Source: Gammaproteobacteria bacterium UBA2955 (lineage in GTDB: Bacteria; Pseudomonadota; Gammaproteobacteria; Pseudomonadales; Azotimanducaceae). Taken from it: a stretch of DNA of 13,340 nucleotides. The stretch lies in NCBI GenBank assembly GCA_002348825.1, contig DEBN01000159.1:1-13340 (forward strand), given 5' to 3'. The notes under the pieces are model-generated. The model was not told where the DNA came from, did not search any database, and saw only the letters and a program-made list of their open reading frames with translations. Shown here piece by piece: positions 5,658 to 12,414 of the stretch. Numbering within the stretch: position 1 is the first letter of the stretch; every line of letters starts with the position of its first letter. The position numbers were made by a program, and so were the translations under genes.

Positions 5658-7739
5658 CTAGATTACTCGACTGAGGAAAAAGGCATACTCTTCTGCCACT
5701 TCGCGCAACGCTGTAAAGCGCCCGGACTGGCCGCCGTGGCCCGCCTCCATATTGGTTTTAAGCAACAGCATGTTGTTGTCGGTTTTTTCATGGCGCAGCT
5801 TGGCGACCCACTTAGCGGGTTCCCAATAGGTTACACGTGGGTCATTGAGCCCGGCGGTGACGAGCATCGGGGGGTAGTCTTGGGCGCTTACCTGATCATA
5901 GGGTGAATACGCTTTAATGGTGGCGTAGTCCTCGGCACTTTCGATAGGGTTGCCCCATTCGGGCCATTCCATAGGTGTAAGCGGCAAATCTGGATTGAGC
6001 ATGGTGTTCAACACATCCACGAAGGGCACATGGGCGACCACCGCTGCATAAAGCTCGGGCGCCTGATTGATCACCGCACCCATGAGTTCGCCGCCGGCGC
6101 TGCCGCCGCTGATTAGCACCCGGCCTGCAGCGGTATAACCCTCGTCAATCAAATGGCGGGTGCAGTCGACGAAGTCGTTGAAGGTGTTTTCGCGCTGCTG
6201 CAGCTTACCGTCTTGGTACCAGTGATAGCCCAGATCGTCGCCCCCACGGATGTGCGCGATCGCGAAAATCACGCCGCGATCCAGTAGCGATAACGTGTTG
6301 GTTGAGAACGCCGGAGGAATGGCGTGGCCGTAGGCGCCGTAGCCGTATAAATGCAGCGGCGCGCTGCCGTCTCGTGAGGTGTCGCGGTGATAAACCAGAC
6401 TTATTGGCACGCGTTGGCCGTCGCGCGCGGTCGCCGTGAGTCGTTCGGAGCGATATTGGCTGGCATCGTATCCAGAGGGTATGTGCTGCACTTTACGTGT
6501 CTGCAACGTCCGCGAAGTGATGTCGTAGTCGAGAACGCTGTGAGGTGTAGTCAGAGAACTGTATTGCAGGCGTAAAAAGCTGCTTTGCGCGTTTGGGTTG
6601 TTGCCCAGATCGAGGCTATAGGTTGCCTCGGGGAGTTGAATAAAGTGCTGATCGCTGTTGCCGTCGATCACCAAAATCTGATCCAGGCCGTCGATACGTT
6701 GCGGCACAAATACCTGTTCTTTGAACACCAAATGACCCAGCAGATAATGCCCATCGTCGCCCTCTAAAAATGGTCGCCATTCGGCCAGACTGTGCGGTGT
6801 CATTGGTGCGGTATAGAGATCGAAGTTAGCGTGCCGTTTGTTGCTGCGAATCAGCAGTTGGTTTTGATAGTGCTCTGCGTCGTATTCATGGCCTGTCTGG
6901 CGAGGACTAATCAAGACCGGTGCTTGGCTGAAATCGTCGGCGGGTAGGAAGCTGACTTCGCTGGTTACATGGTCGGCGCTGTGCAAAAACACCAGTTGCT
7001 CCGACTGACTCAAGTGCATGGACAGAAAGAAGCCGCCGTCGTCTTCGGCGCAGATAAGCTGGTCCGCTTGTGCCGAGTTTAAGGAGCGCCAGTAGATCTT
7101 GTCCGGGCGCCATTGGGCGTTGACGTTTCGATACAGTAGGCCGTCGCTGGACTGGTTCCAGATGGGTTCGCCCATGGTGTCAGCGATGGGGGTGGTAATG
7201 GCGTTACCACTATCGAGGGCAATGATATTTAGGGTGAAGCGCTCGCTGCCATCGTTATCGATACTGTAAGCAAGGTACTTATTGTTCGGACTCACACTCA
7301 GTGCGCCGAGGCGAAAGTAGTCGTGTTCTTGGGCCAGCTGATTTTCGTCGAGTAACACCTGCCATTGGTCGGGTGCAACCTGCTCTAGCTCGTGGTTGCC
7401 CGGCGCTCGATACCAGCGCCGGTATTGGTCGCCCTCGTTAAAGCGCCATTGATAATGAAAGCCATTATGGAAATACGGCACGCTTGCATCGCTTTCGCTT
7501 TTGCGGTTCTTCAATTCGTCGAACAAACTGTTTATGAGGTCCTGATGTGGCGCCATGCACTGTTCAAAATATGCGTTTTCAGCCTGCAGATAGTCCAGTA
7601 CCGCGGTATCGGTAACCGTGGGGTAATTTGGGTCTTGTAGCCAGGCGTAGGGGTCGGCAGTGACGATGCCGTGATGAGTATGCTCGTGATGTCTGCGGGC
7701 GGCCTTGGGTGGCTCGCCAAATGCTGGTTGGGTTGTCAT
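5658..7739 (-). CDS. ptrB: Oligopeptidase B-like S9 serine peptidase
   Basis: This 693-residue prolyl-oligopeptidase-family enzyme has an N-terminal beta-propeller (about 75-410) and a C-terminal alpha/beta-hydrolase domain, matching oligopeptidase B length. The catalytic triad is S547 in GGSAGG, D633 in AGLNDPRV and H668 in EAGHGGQSGR; spacings of 86 and 35 match those I recall for E. coli PtrB. It should cleave short peptides in the cytosol; no signal peptide is present. From memory, in enterobacterial OpdB two glutamates (576, 578) and two aspartates (460, 462) set the preference for basic residues. By equal spacing from the catalytic Ser they correspond to E591, P593, P475 and A477 here, so only one is kept. 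I chose the ATG ending at 7739 (MTTQPAFG); 37 further upstream codons would run into the divergent gene. The symbol names the family; the altered specificity sites make true PtrB function uncertain. Confidence 0.9.
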   Translation of the reverse strand: MTTQPAFGEPPKAARRHHEHTHHGIVTADPYAWLQDPNYPTVTDTAVLDYLQAENAYFEQCMAPHQDLINSLFDELKNRKSESDASVPYFHNGFHYQWRFNEGDQYRRWYRAPGNHELEQVAPDQWQVLLDENQLAQEHDYFRLGALSVSPNNKYLAYSIDNDGSERFTLNIIALDSGNAITTPIADTMGEPIWNQSSDGLLYRNVNAQWRPDKIYWRSLNSAQADQLICAEDDGGFFLSMHLSQSEQLVFLHSADHVTSEVSFLPADDFSQAPVLISPRQTGHEYDAEHYQNQLLIRSNKRHANFDLYTAPMTPHSLAEWRPFLEGDDGHYLLGHLVFKEQVFVPQRIDGLDQILVIDGNSDQHFIQLPEATYSLDLGNNPNAQSSFLRLQYSSLTTPHSVLDYDITSRTLQTRKVQHIPSGYDASQYRSERLTATARDGQRVPISLVYHRDTSRDGSAPLHLYGYGAYGHAIPPAFSTNTLSLLDRGVIFAIAHIRGGDDLGYHWYQDGKLQQRENTFNDFVDCTRHLIDEGYTAAGRVLISGGSAGGELMGAVINQAPELYAAVVAHVPFVDVLNTMLNPDLPLTPMEWPEWGNPIESAEDYATIKAYSPYDQVSAQDYPPMLVTAGLNDPRVTYWEPAKWVAKLRHEKTDNNMLLLKTNMEAGHGGQSGRFTALREVAEEYAFFLSRVI

Positions 7740-7841
7740 AGTACTGCCGGGCTTGCTGAGAAGAGCGGGTAGAGTAGTGCCCTGAACAGCAACTTGCACC
7801 CTAATCAGCAAATCGCCGGCGACGACCAAAGGGAGAAAAAC
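7740..7841. other. Intergenic region between divergent peptidase and AhpD-like genes
   Basis: This 102-base divergent spacer must carry the promoters for both flanking genes. No clear -35/-10 pair or operator palindrome was found. The ribosome binding site AGGGAG at 7830-7835 lies 6 bases before ATG 7842. Confidence 0.5.
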
Positions 7842-8507
7842 ATGGCGCATATTCAGCCGTTAGACACCGACAACCATCCGGAACTGCAGCCCATCTTGGC
7901 GAGCGCGGCCGCGGCTATGGGGTTCGTGCCCAACAGCACCCGTACAATGGCGCATATGCGCCAATTACCGTTTGTGTTTTCGGCTTTGTTCGGCACCATC
8001 ATGGGCGGTGATGCCAAAGCTATTTTTGCCGGCTTGCAAGGGCTCCTGCCCGAGCAAAATGCTGCCGAAGAAAATCTGCCTGCGGAGTTGCTGCAACTCA
8101 TTGCCTACTGTGTGAGCCTGAGCGCGGGTTGTCGATATTGCCAAGCACACACCGGACACAACACAGAGCGCGCTAGCCCGGCGTCAGCACAGCAGGTGGA
8201 AAGACTCGCTCAGGTGTTGAATTATGAAACGGCAGAGTGCTTCACCAGAGCAGAGCGAGCGGCTATTGGTCTGGCACTGGCTGCGGGCCAGGTGCCAAAC
8301 GCTTGCGACGGCGATCACTTTAGCTTGTTGCGTGAACATTACTCCGAGCGTCAGCAAGTGCAGATCGTGGCGGTGATCAGTTTGTTTGGCTTTCTCAATC
8401 GCTGGAACGACACACTGGCGACTACGCTCGAACAAACCCCTACTGACTTTGCGCAAGAGCATCTGCTTGGTGGCGGGTGGCAACTGTCCAAGCACGCTGC
8501 AGAGTAG
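7842..8507 (+). CDS. AhpD-like / carboxymuconolactone decarboxylase family protein
   Basis: This 221-residue all-helical protein belongs to the AhpD/CMD superfamily. The redox motif C97-R-Y-C100-Q-A-H103 is the CxxCxxH signature of peroxidase-type members, preceded by E82 in the AELLQLIAYC helix, so a thiol-based alkylhydroperoxidase or disulfide reductase role is likely. Residues 22-50 (AAAAMGFVPNSTRTMAHMR...) match the family's 'G-x-VPN' N-terminal segment. I chose ATG 7842, preceded by AGGGAG, over an in-frame ATG 48 bases upstream that lacks a ribosome binding site. Two internal family repeats are suggested by length (AhpD core is about 110-170 residues). It is followed after 6 bases by the SRAP gene, suggesting one transcript. 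The electron donor is not encoded nearby. Confidence 0.87.
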   Translation: MAHIQPLDTDNHPELQPILASAAAAMGFVPNSTRTMAHMRQLPFVFSALFGTIMGGDAKAIFAGLQGLLPEQNAAEENLPAELLQLIAYCVSLSAGCRYCQAHTGHNTERASPASAQQVERLAQVLNYETAECFTRAERAAIGLALAAGQVPNACDGDHFSLLREHYSERQQVQIVAVISLFGFLNRWNDTLATTLEQTPTDFAQEHLLGGGWQLSKHAAE

Positions 8508-8513
8508 CGCACT

Positions 8514-9209
8514 GTGTGTGGTCGTCTGCATGTGCACGCTGCGGATATTACCGAGCTGTTGCATGAGTTCGTCGAACTGATTCATCCTGGGCCGGATAAT
8601 TTGAATGCGGCGCCGACGGAAGATCTCTTAGTATTGGTCGCGGACCCCGATGGCACGGTAGAGTTGCGACCGATGCGCTGGTGGTTGACCCCACGCTGGG
8701 CCAAACAGCCCAGCACCCGGTACAGTATGTTTAATGCCAAATCCGAAACTGCCGCCACGTTGCCGAGTTTTCGTGAGGCGTATAAACATCGACGCTGTGT
8801 TGTGCCGGTCAGCGGATTTTATGAATGGGCGCGGCGGCAGGGATACAAGCAGGCCTATTTTCTGCGCAGTACCCAGCACACGGGCTTGCTACTGGCCGGA
8901 TTATGGGAGCGCTGGCAGGGGCTCGATGCTGCCGGTCAGCAACAGCAGATCGAGAGTTTCGCCATACTGACCACGGCAGCTAGTGAATCGATGCAGGCGG
9001 TACACCATCGGCAGCCGGTGCTGTTGGATCAGCATCGAGCGGTGCAGTGGCTAGATCCCAGTCTGCCCACCAGTGAGCTTGAGCATTACTTTGAGCCACA
9101 GCTGGTTACACCGATTGAAGCGCGGCCGGTGTCGTCATGGGTTAATAATGCGCGCAACAAAGACCCGCGATGCGAACAGGCATTGGCGGCATCTATGCTG
9201 CTGAATTAA
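8514..9209 (+). CDS. SRAP domain DNA-protein crosslinking protein (YedK/HMCES family)
   Basis: This 231-residue protein belongs to the SOS response-associated peptidase family, which shields abasic sites in single-stranded DNA by forming a thiazolidine crosslink through the N-terminal cysteine. After GTG the second codon is TGT, giving MCGR, so C2 becomes the N-terminus after methionine removal as the chemistry requires; this fixes the start. Other motifs: NLNAAPT (29-35), FNAKSE (73-78; N74, with Lys where YedK has Arg77), GFYEW with E104 (YedK Glu105), and HHRQP (164-168), H164 matching YedK His160 in HxRMP with Met replaced by Gln. The active set C2/N74/E104/H164 is complete. There is no strong ribosome binding site and only 6 bases after the AhpD-like stop, so coupled translation is likely. 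I saw no LexA-box near it. Confidence 0.92.
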   Translation: MCGRLHVHAADITELLHEFVELIHPGPDNLNAAPTEDLLVLVADPDGTVELRPMRWWLTPRWAKQPSTRYSMFNAKSETAATLPSFREAYKHRRCVVPVSGFYEWARRQGYKQAYFLRSTQHTGLLLAGLWERWQGLDAAGQQQQIESFAILTTAASESMQAVHHRQPVLLDQHRAVQWLDPSLPTSELEHYFEPQLVTPIEARPVSSWVNNARNKDPRCEQALAASMLLN

Positions 9210-9688
9210 AGCCGCTAAACACGGCGCTGGAGACTGATTTGATTTTACGTAAAGGGTTGTGGTCTGGTCGGGGCAGTGTGCTCACGGAAGGAGCGAGCTT
9301 AGGACAAAGCATCTCTTTGGACGTTGCCGTTGTGGATGAACTCGATGGCTTGACGATTACTGGCGAAATAACCGACAGCTATACGCTGCCGTTGTCCATG
9401 CGCATTGCGCCAAACGAGGTGGGCACGTATGTAATTGATGCGCGCTTGGGCAAAGTTGCGCTGGACGGCATCGCTAAGCTCGAAAGCGAGCCTAACCATG
9501 CCTTGCTGTGGCATGAGTCGGGTATCTATAGCGCCAGTGTGTCGCTGTTCAGTATCGGCGGTGGGCTGGGCTGCCGCGGCTTCTTTCGCGATGCGAAGGG
9601 CACCCTGACTTGGGAGATGCAATTGCAGTCAAAACAACAGGCCGTAGGCGGCGCCAATGTGGTGTCGCTGGCGCGGCGTCGACGATAG
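9170..9688 (+). CDS. Unrecognised beta-rich protein, ~150-172 residues
   Basis: The frame runs from ATG 9170, overlapping the SRAP gene by 40 bases, to TAG 9686-9688 (172 residues). Neither start is certain: a TTG at 9239 preceded by GGAG (9229-9232) would give about 149 residues starting in LILRKGLWSGRGSVLTEG and avoid the overlap. The protein is rich in alternating hydrophobic residues predicting beta strands, has GLWSGRGSVL near its start, which recalls the GxWxGxG opening of FABP/nitrobindin-like barrels, and a GIYSASVSLFSIGGGLGCRGFF segment (about 130-150 in the long form, one cysteine). The C-terminus is basic (ARRRR). No signal peptide or membrane segment is seen. It is the last gene of the AhpD-like/SRAP cluster. 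I do not recognise a family and give no function. Confidence 0.7.
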   Translation: MRTGIGGIYAAELKPLNTALETDLILRKGLWSGRGSVLTEGASLGQSISLDVAVVDELDGLTITGEITDSYTLPLSMRIAPNEVGTYVIDARLGKVALDGIAKLESEPNHALLWHESGIYSASVSLFSIGGGLGCRGFFRDAKGTLTWEMQLQSKQQAVGGANVVSLARRRR

Positions 9689-9700
9689 ACGCACCGTGTT

Positions 9701-10312
9701 TTAGATCACCAGATAGGGTCGAACTAATTGTTCGATCTGTTGGCGTAAAGTGTGTAGCTGAGTTTGTATGTTAGGGCTGTTGAGAAGGTAACGATCTAAC
9801 GTGGTATTAACGATGCCGTATAGGGTATGAGCCATCAGCTGAATGTCCACGTCGTCTTGCAGATGCCCCATGCCCTTGGCCATGCTCAAGGCCGAGTAGT
9901 AGTAGCCGTCGCCGGCCTGGTCGATGGTTTCAATGAGGCTGGTGGCTTCGCTGGATGGACCAGGCGTGGTAAGGCTGGCGCCAAGAGTGAGGATCCACTT
10001 AATGTCGTCGCGACCGAAACTCTGAAACCGTAATCGGTTGATCTTGTCTAAGGTGTCCAGTAGGTCGCCATCATAGTGTTTGACGATTTCGTTAATGGCG
10101 GGGCCAGGGCCGACGTAAACGTCCAATAACATTTCCACCAAGATAGCGGCCTTTGCAGGATAGTAGTTATACAGCGTTTGATAACTTACCTCGGCAGCAT
10201 CGGCGATCTGGCGCGTGCTGACATTTTCCCACTTACCTTGTTTGGCGAGTTCCTTGGCCGCATCCAAGATTGCGGTTCGGGTACGGGCCTTATTTTTTTC
10301 GCGCAGCGACAT
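9701..10312 (-). CDS. TetR-family transcriptional regulator
   Basis: This 203-residue protein has the TetR N-terminal DNA-binding domain: a basic start (MSLREKNKARTRTAILDAA), a helix-turn-helix about residues 32-51 (STRQIADAAEVSYQTLYNYY) and the following LVEMLL helix. The remaining ~150 residues form the variable ligand-binding/dimerisation domain, whose ligand cannot be inferred. It diverges from the LolA-like/FtsX operon and most likely represses it and itself; a 12-bp palindrome lies 14 bases upstream of its start. No clear ribosome binding site precedes the ATG. It converges on the unrecognised gene ending at 9688, with only 12 bases between stops. Confidence 0.92.
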   Translation of the reverse strand: MSLREKNKARTRTAILDAAKELAKQGKWENVSTRQIADAAEVSYQTLYNYYPAKAAILVEMLLDVYVGPGPAINEIVKHYDGDLLDTLDKINRLRFQSFGRDDIKWILTLGASLTTPGPSSEATSLIETIDQAGDGYYYSALSMAKGMGHLQDDVDIQLMAHTLYGIVNTTLDRYLLNSPNIQTQLHTLRQQIEQLVRPYLVI

Positions 10313-10413
10313 ATTTGGATTAGAGTCAAAAGTTTGATTTGATATATTATTATTGCTTTGAAGAGGGTTGCAAGTTAGTCTTCAACAACTTTTTTCAGAC
10401 CAGAGCGATCAGA
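10313..10413. promoter_or_regulatory. AT-rich divergent promoter region of the tetR / lolA-like genes
   Basis: This spacer is clearly more AT-rich than the coding DNA around it. For the regulator, the minus strand has TTGCAA (plus 10368-10373) and TAATAT (plus 10344-10349) with an 18-base spacer, a plausible -35/-10 pair placing the start near 10337. For the plus strand, TATTAT at 10345-10350 or 10348-10353 could be a -10 box, but no good -35 is seen. A second inverted repeat, AAGTT (10372-10376)/AACTT (10387-10391), lies nearer the LolA-like start. Confidence 0.4.
10326..10337. promoter_or_regulatory. Candidate TetR operator, palindrome TCAAA-AG-TTTGA
   Basis: TCAAA (10326-10330) and TTTGA (10333-10337) are perfect inverted arms around AG. 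The site overlaps the predicted transcription start of the regulator gene and lies just upstream of the candidate -10 box of the divergent operon, where bound repressor could block both. Assignment is by position and symmetry only; TetR sites are often longer than 12 bp and the arms do not extend. Confidence 0.4.
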
Positions 10414-11175
10414 ATGTTGCTACGTTGTTTGCGTCTGTGTTTGCTGGTCGCCACTATCTTCAGTGGTGCTGCGCTAGCTGCAGAAGAGTTCGACCCCATG
10501 ACCTTAGTCACCCGGCAGATTGACCAAACTCGTGGTCTAAGCTCCTATTCCGAGATGACCATGTTGATCAAGCGGCCCAGCTGGCAGCGAGAGTCGACTC
10601 TCTATGCCTGGACCCGCGGGCGCGAAGACGCTTTGATCAGGTTCGTGGCTCCGGCTCGCGATGCCGGTAATGCCCTGTTGAAACAGGGCGACAAGATGTG
10701 GACGTTTAATCCTAAGTTGAACAAGAGCATTCGCTTGCCGGGCGGCATGATGTCACAAAGCTGGGCGGGCTCGGACTTTTCCTATGATGACATGTCGCGC
10801 AGCGACAAATGGATGAAGCATTATCGGCTTGAGCATGTGGATACCGAGGAACAGGATGGGTTGAAAACCTACACCATTGACGCGATTCCGTTCGACGACG
10901 CGCCGGTGGTTTGGGGCAAAGAGCGTTTGCGTATTCGCGAAGACGCGGTGCTGATAGAGGCGATTTATTACGATCAGGATATGCAGCCATTGCGGCGGAT
11001 GTTTTCTACCGAAATTGGCGTTCTCGGCGGACGAACCATGGCCACAACGCTGCGCATGATGGACTTGGAGAAGCCCGACAGTTTCACCGAGGTGCGATAC
11101 GACGCCATGGATTTTGATGTGGCTCTGCAAGACCGGCTGTTTACCCTGTTTTCATTGCAATCAAGGAACCGCTGA
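10414..11175 (+). CDS. Exported LolA-like outer-membrane lipoprotein-sorting protein
   Basis: This is a 253-residue periplasmic protein. Residues 1-22 are a signal peptide (MLLRCLRLCLLVATIFSGAALA) with an ALA cleavage site and no lipobox, so it should be soluble in the periplasm. The body matches the LolA-like 'outer membrane lipoprotein-sorting protein' group: SSYSEMTMLIK followed by lipoprotein-carrier style beta strands, MWTFNPKLNKSIRLPG, the SWAGSDFSYDDMSR segment and a C-terminal TEVRYDAMDFD strand. Such proteins form a half-barrel with a hydrophobic cleft for lipids or lipoproteins. I chose ATG 10414 since the signal peptide begins there; the open frame could start at TTG 10339 but its extra 25 residues are aromatic and non-family. 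Two FtsX-type permeases follow after 3 bases, so it likely carries the transporter's cargo across the periplasm. Confidence 0.85.
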   Translation: MLLRCLRLCLLVATIFSGAALAAEEFDPMTLVTRQIDQTRGLSSYSEMTMLIKRPSWQRESTLYAWTRGREDALIRFVAPARDAGNALLKQGDKMWTFNPKLNKSIRLPGGMMSQSWAGSDFSYDDMSRSDKWMKHYRLEHVDTEEQDGLKTYTIDAIPFDDAPVVWGKERLRIREDAVLIEAIYYDQDMQPLRRMFSTEIGVLGGRTMATTLRMMDLEKPDSFTEVRYDAMDFDVALQDRLFTLFSLQSRNR

Positions 11176-11178
11176 ACC

Positions 11179-12411
11179 GTGATCGCACTGGCGTGGCGAA
11201 ACCTCTGGCGCAATAAAACCCGTACTTTGCTAACCGCTTTTGGTATCGCGTTTGCGGTATTTCTGGTCAGCTTTGCCATGTCCATGCAGGGTGGCAGTTA
11301 CGATGACATGATCAAAGCCGCTACGCGTTTTTACACCGGCCATGCGCAGATTAACCAGCGCGACTTTGTCACCGACAGCAAGTTGGAACAAACCGTTCCT
11401 AATGCGTCGGCGCTGCGTGAGCAATTGCAAAATCGTTTCCCGCTTGTTGCGCTGCCGCGGGTGCAGGCCTTCGGCATTGTTTCAAAAGACGAACGCTCCA
11501 TCGGTGGCATGTTGGTGGGCGTAGACTTTATGGCCGAAGCGGCGCAGCTGGATCTGTTTAAAAAAATCACTGCAGGCGCGTTGCCGAGTTCGCCAGATCA
11601 GGTCTTAGTGGGCGCCGCTATGGCGCGCAATTTGGCCGCAGACCTGGGCGATGACATCGTTATCCTAGGCTCGGGCAAGCGCGGCGGAGTAGCCGCTATG
11701 GCCCTAAGTATTGGCGGAATTCTTGACACCGGCCAGGCTGAACTGGACCGCAGCTTGCTGTTTGCACCAATCGAGAGTGTGCAAGCGGCGTTCGATCTGG
11801 ACGACGAGGTGCACAACCTAGTGTTGGTGCTGGAAGACTACGCTCAAGGCGCAGTCCTGGCGCAGGCGGTCGGCGAACTGTTACAGCAAGACCAAAGCTA
11901 CCGGACTTGGCAGCAGTTGCTGCCAGAGGTAGAGCAAGGTATTGAACTGGATCGGGTTTCGGCCGAGATTTTTTATTATATCTTGCTCATTTTGGTCAGC
12001 TTTGCGGTGTTGAACACCTTTGTAATGGTGATCTTCGAGCGCACCCGCGAATTTGGCATGCTTATGGCGCTGGGGCTGCGCCCATGGCAGATCATCGGGC
12101 AAGTGCAAATAGAAGCGTTTTTCCTCGGATTGATTGGCGCTCTCATAGGGTTAGTGTTGAGTGCCGCGCTGGTGGCGTATCTTTCTGAAGTGGGCATCCC
12201 GCTGAGCGCCTACGGGGAAGGCGAAGCGGCGGCTAGGGAAGCCTTTGCGAAATTGCAAGCGGGCAGTATTACCCACATGTACCCTGCATTTTCGGTTGCA
12301 AGTATGGCGACAGCACCCTTGGTGCTTATGGTGGGCACTCAATTGTCGGCGTTATTTTGTATGATGCGAGTACGGCGCCTCAACCCCGTCGCAGCGCTGC
12401 GAGTGGAGTAA
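11179..12411 (+). CDS. FtsX/LolC-type ABC transporter permease (first of two)
   Basis: This 410-residue inner-membrane permease has the MacB/FtsX/LolC layout: one N-terminal membrane helix (about 15-37, after the cytosolic WRNLWRNKTRT), a large periplasmic domain (about 40-250) and three C-terminal helices (about 255-280, 310-345 and 372-395). Between the second and third helices is FERTREFGMLMALGL, the cytosolic coupling segment that contacts the ATPase. The C-terminus ends RRLNPVAALRVE, a common family ending. These are mechanotransmission permeases: they do not form a channel but push or extract cargo such as lipoproteins at the periplasmic face. The start is GTG, 3 bases after the LolA-like stop, with AAGGA (11163-11167) upstream. 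It likely pairs with the next permease as a LolC/LolE-like heterodimer. Confidence 0.9.
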   Translation: MIALAWRNLWRNKTRTLLTAFGIAFAVFLVSFAMSMQGGSYDDMIKAATRFYTGHAQINQRDFVTDSKLEQTVPNASALREQLQNRFPLVALPRVQAFGIVSKDERSIGGMLVGVDFMAEAAQLDLFKKITAGALPSSPDQVLVGAAMARNLAADLGDDIVILGSGKRGGVAAMALSIGGILDTGQAELDRSLLFAPIESVQAAFDLDDEVHNLVLVLEDYAQGAVLAQAVGELLQQDQSYRTWQQLLPEVEQGIELDRVSAEIFYYILLILVSFAVLNTFVMVIFERTREFGMLMALGLRPWQIIGQVQIEAFFLGLIGALIGLVLSAALVAYLSEVGIPLSAYGEGEAAAREAFAKLQAGSITHMYPAFSVASMATAPLVLMVGTQLSALFCMMRVRRLNPVAALRVE

Positions 12412-12414
12412 GCC

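Noticed and set aside
5658..7850. 730-residue form of the peptidase
   Set aside because: The extra 37 residues would overlap the start and ribosome binding site of the divergent AhpD-like gene and do not resemble the family.
10339..11175. Longer 278-residue form of the LolA-like protein from TTG 10339
   Set aside because: The extra 25 residues precede the signal peptide and lie in the promoter/operator region; ATG 10414 gives a normal exported protein.
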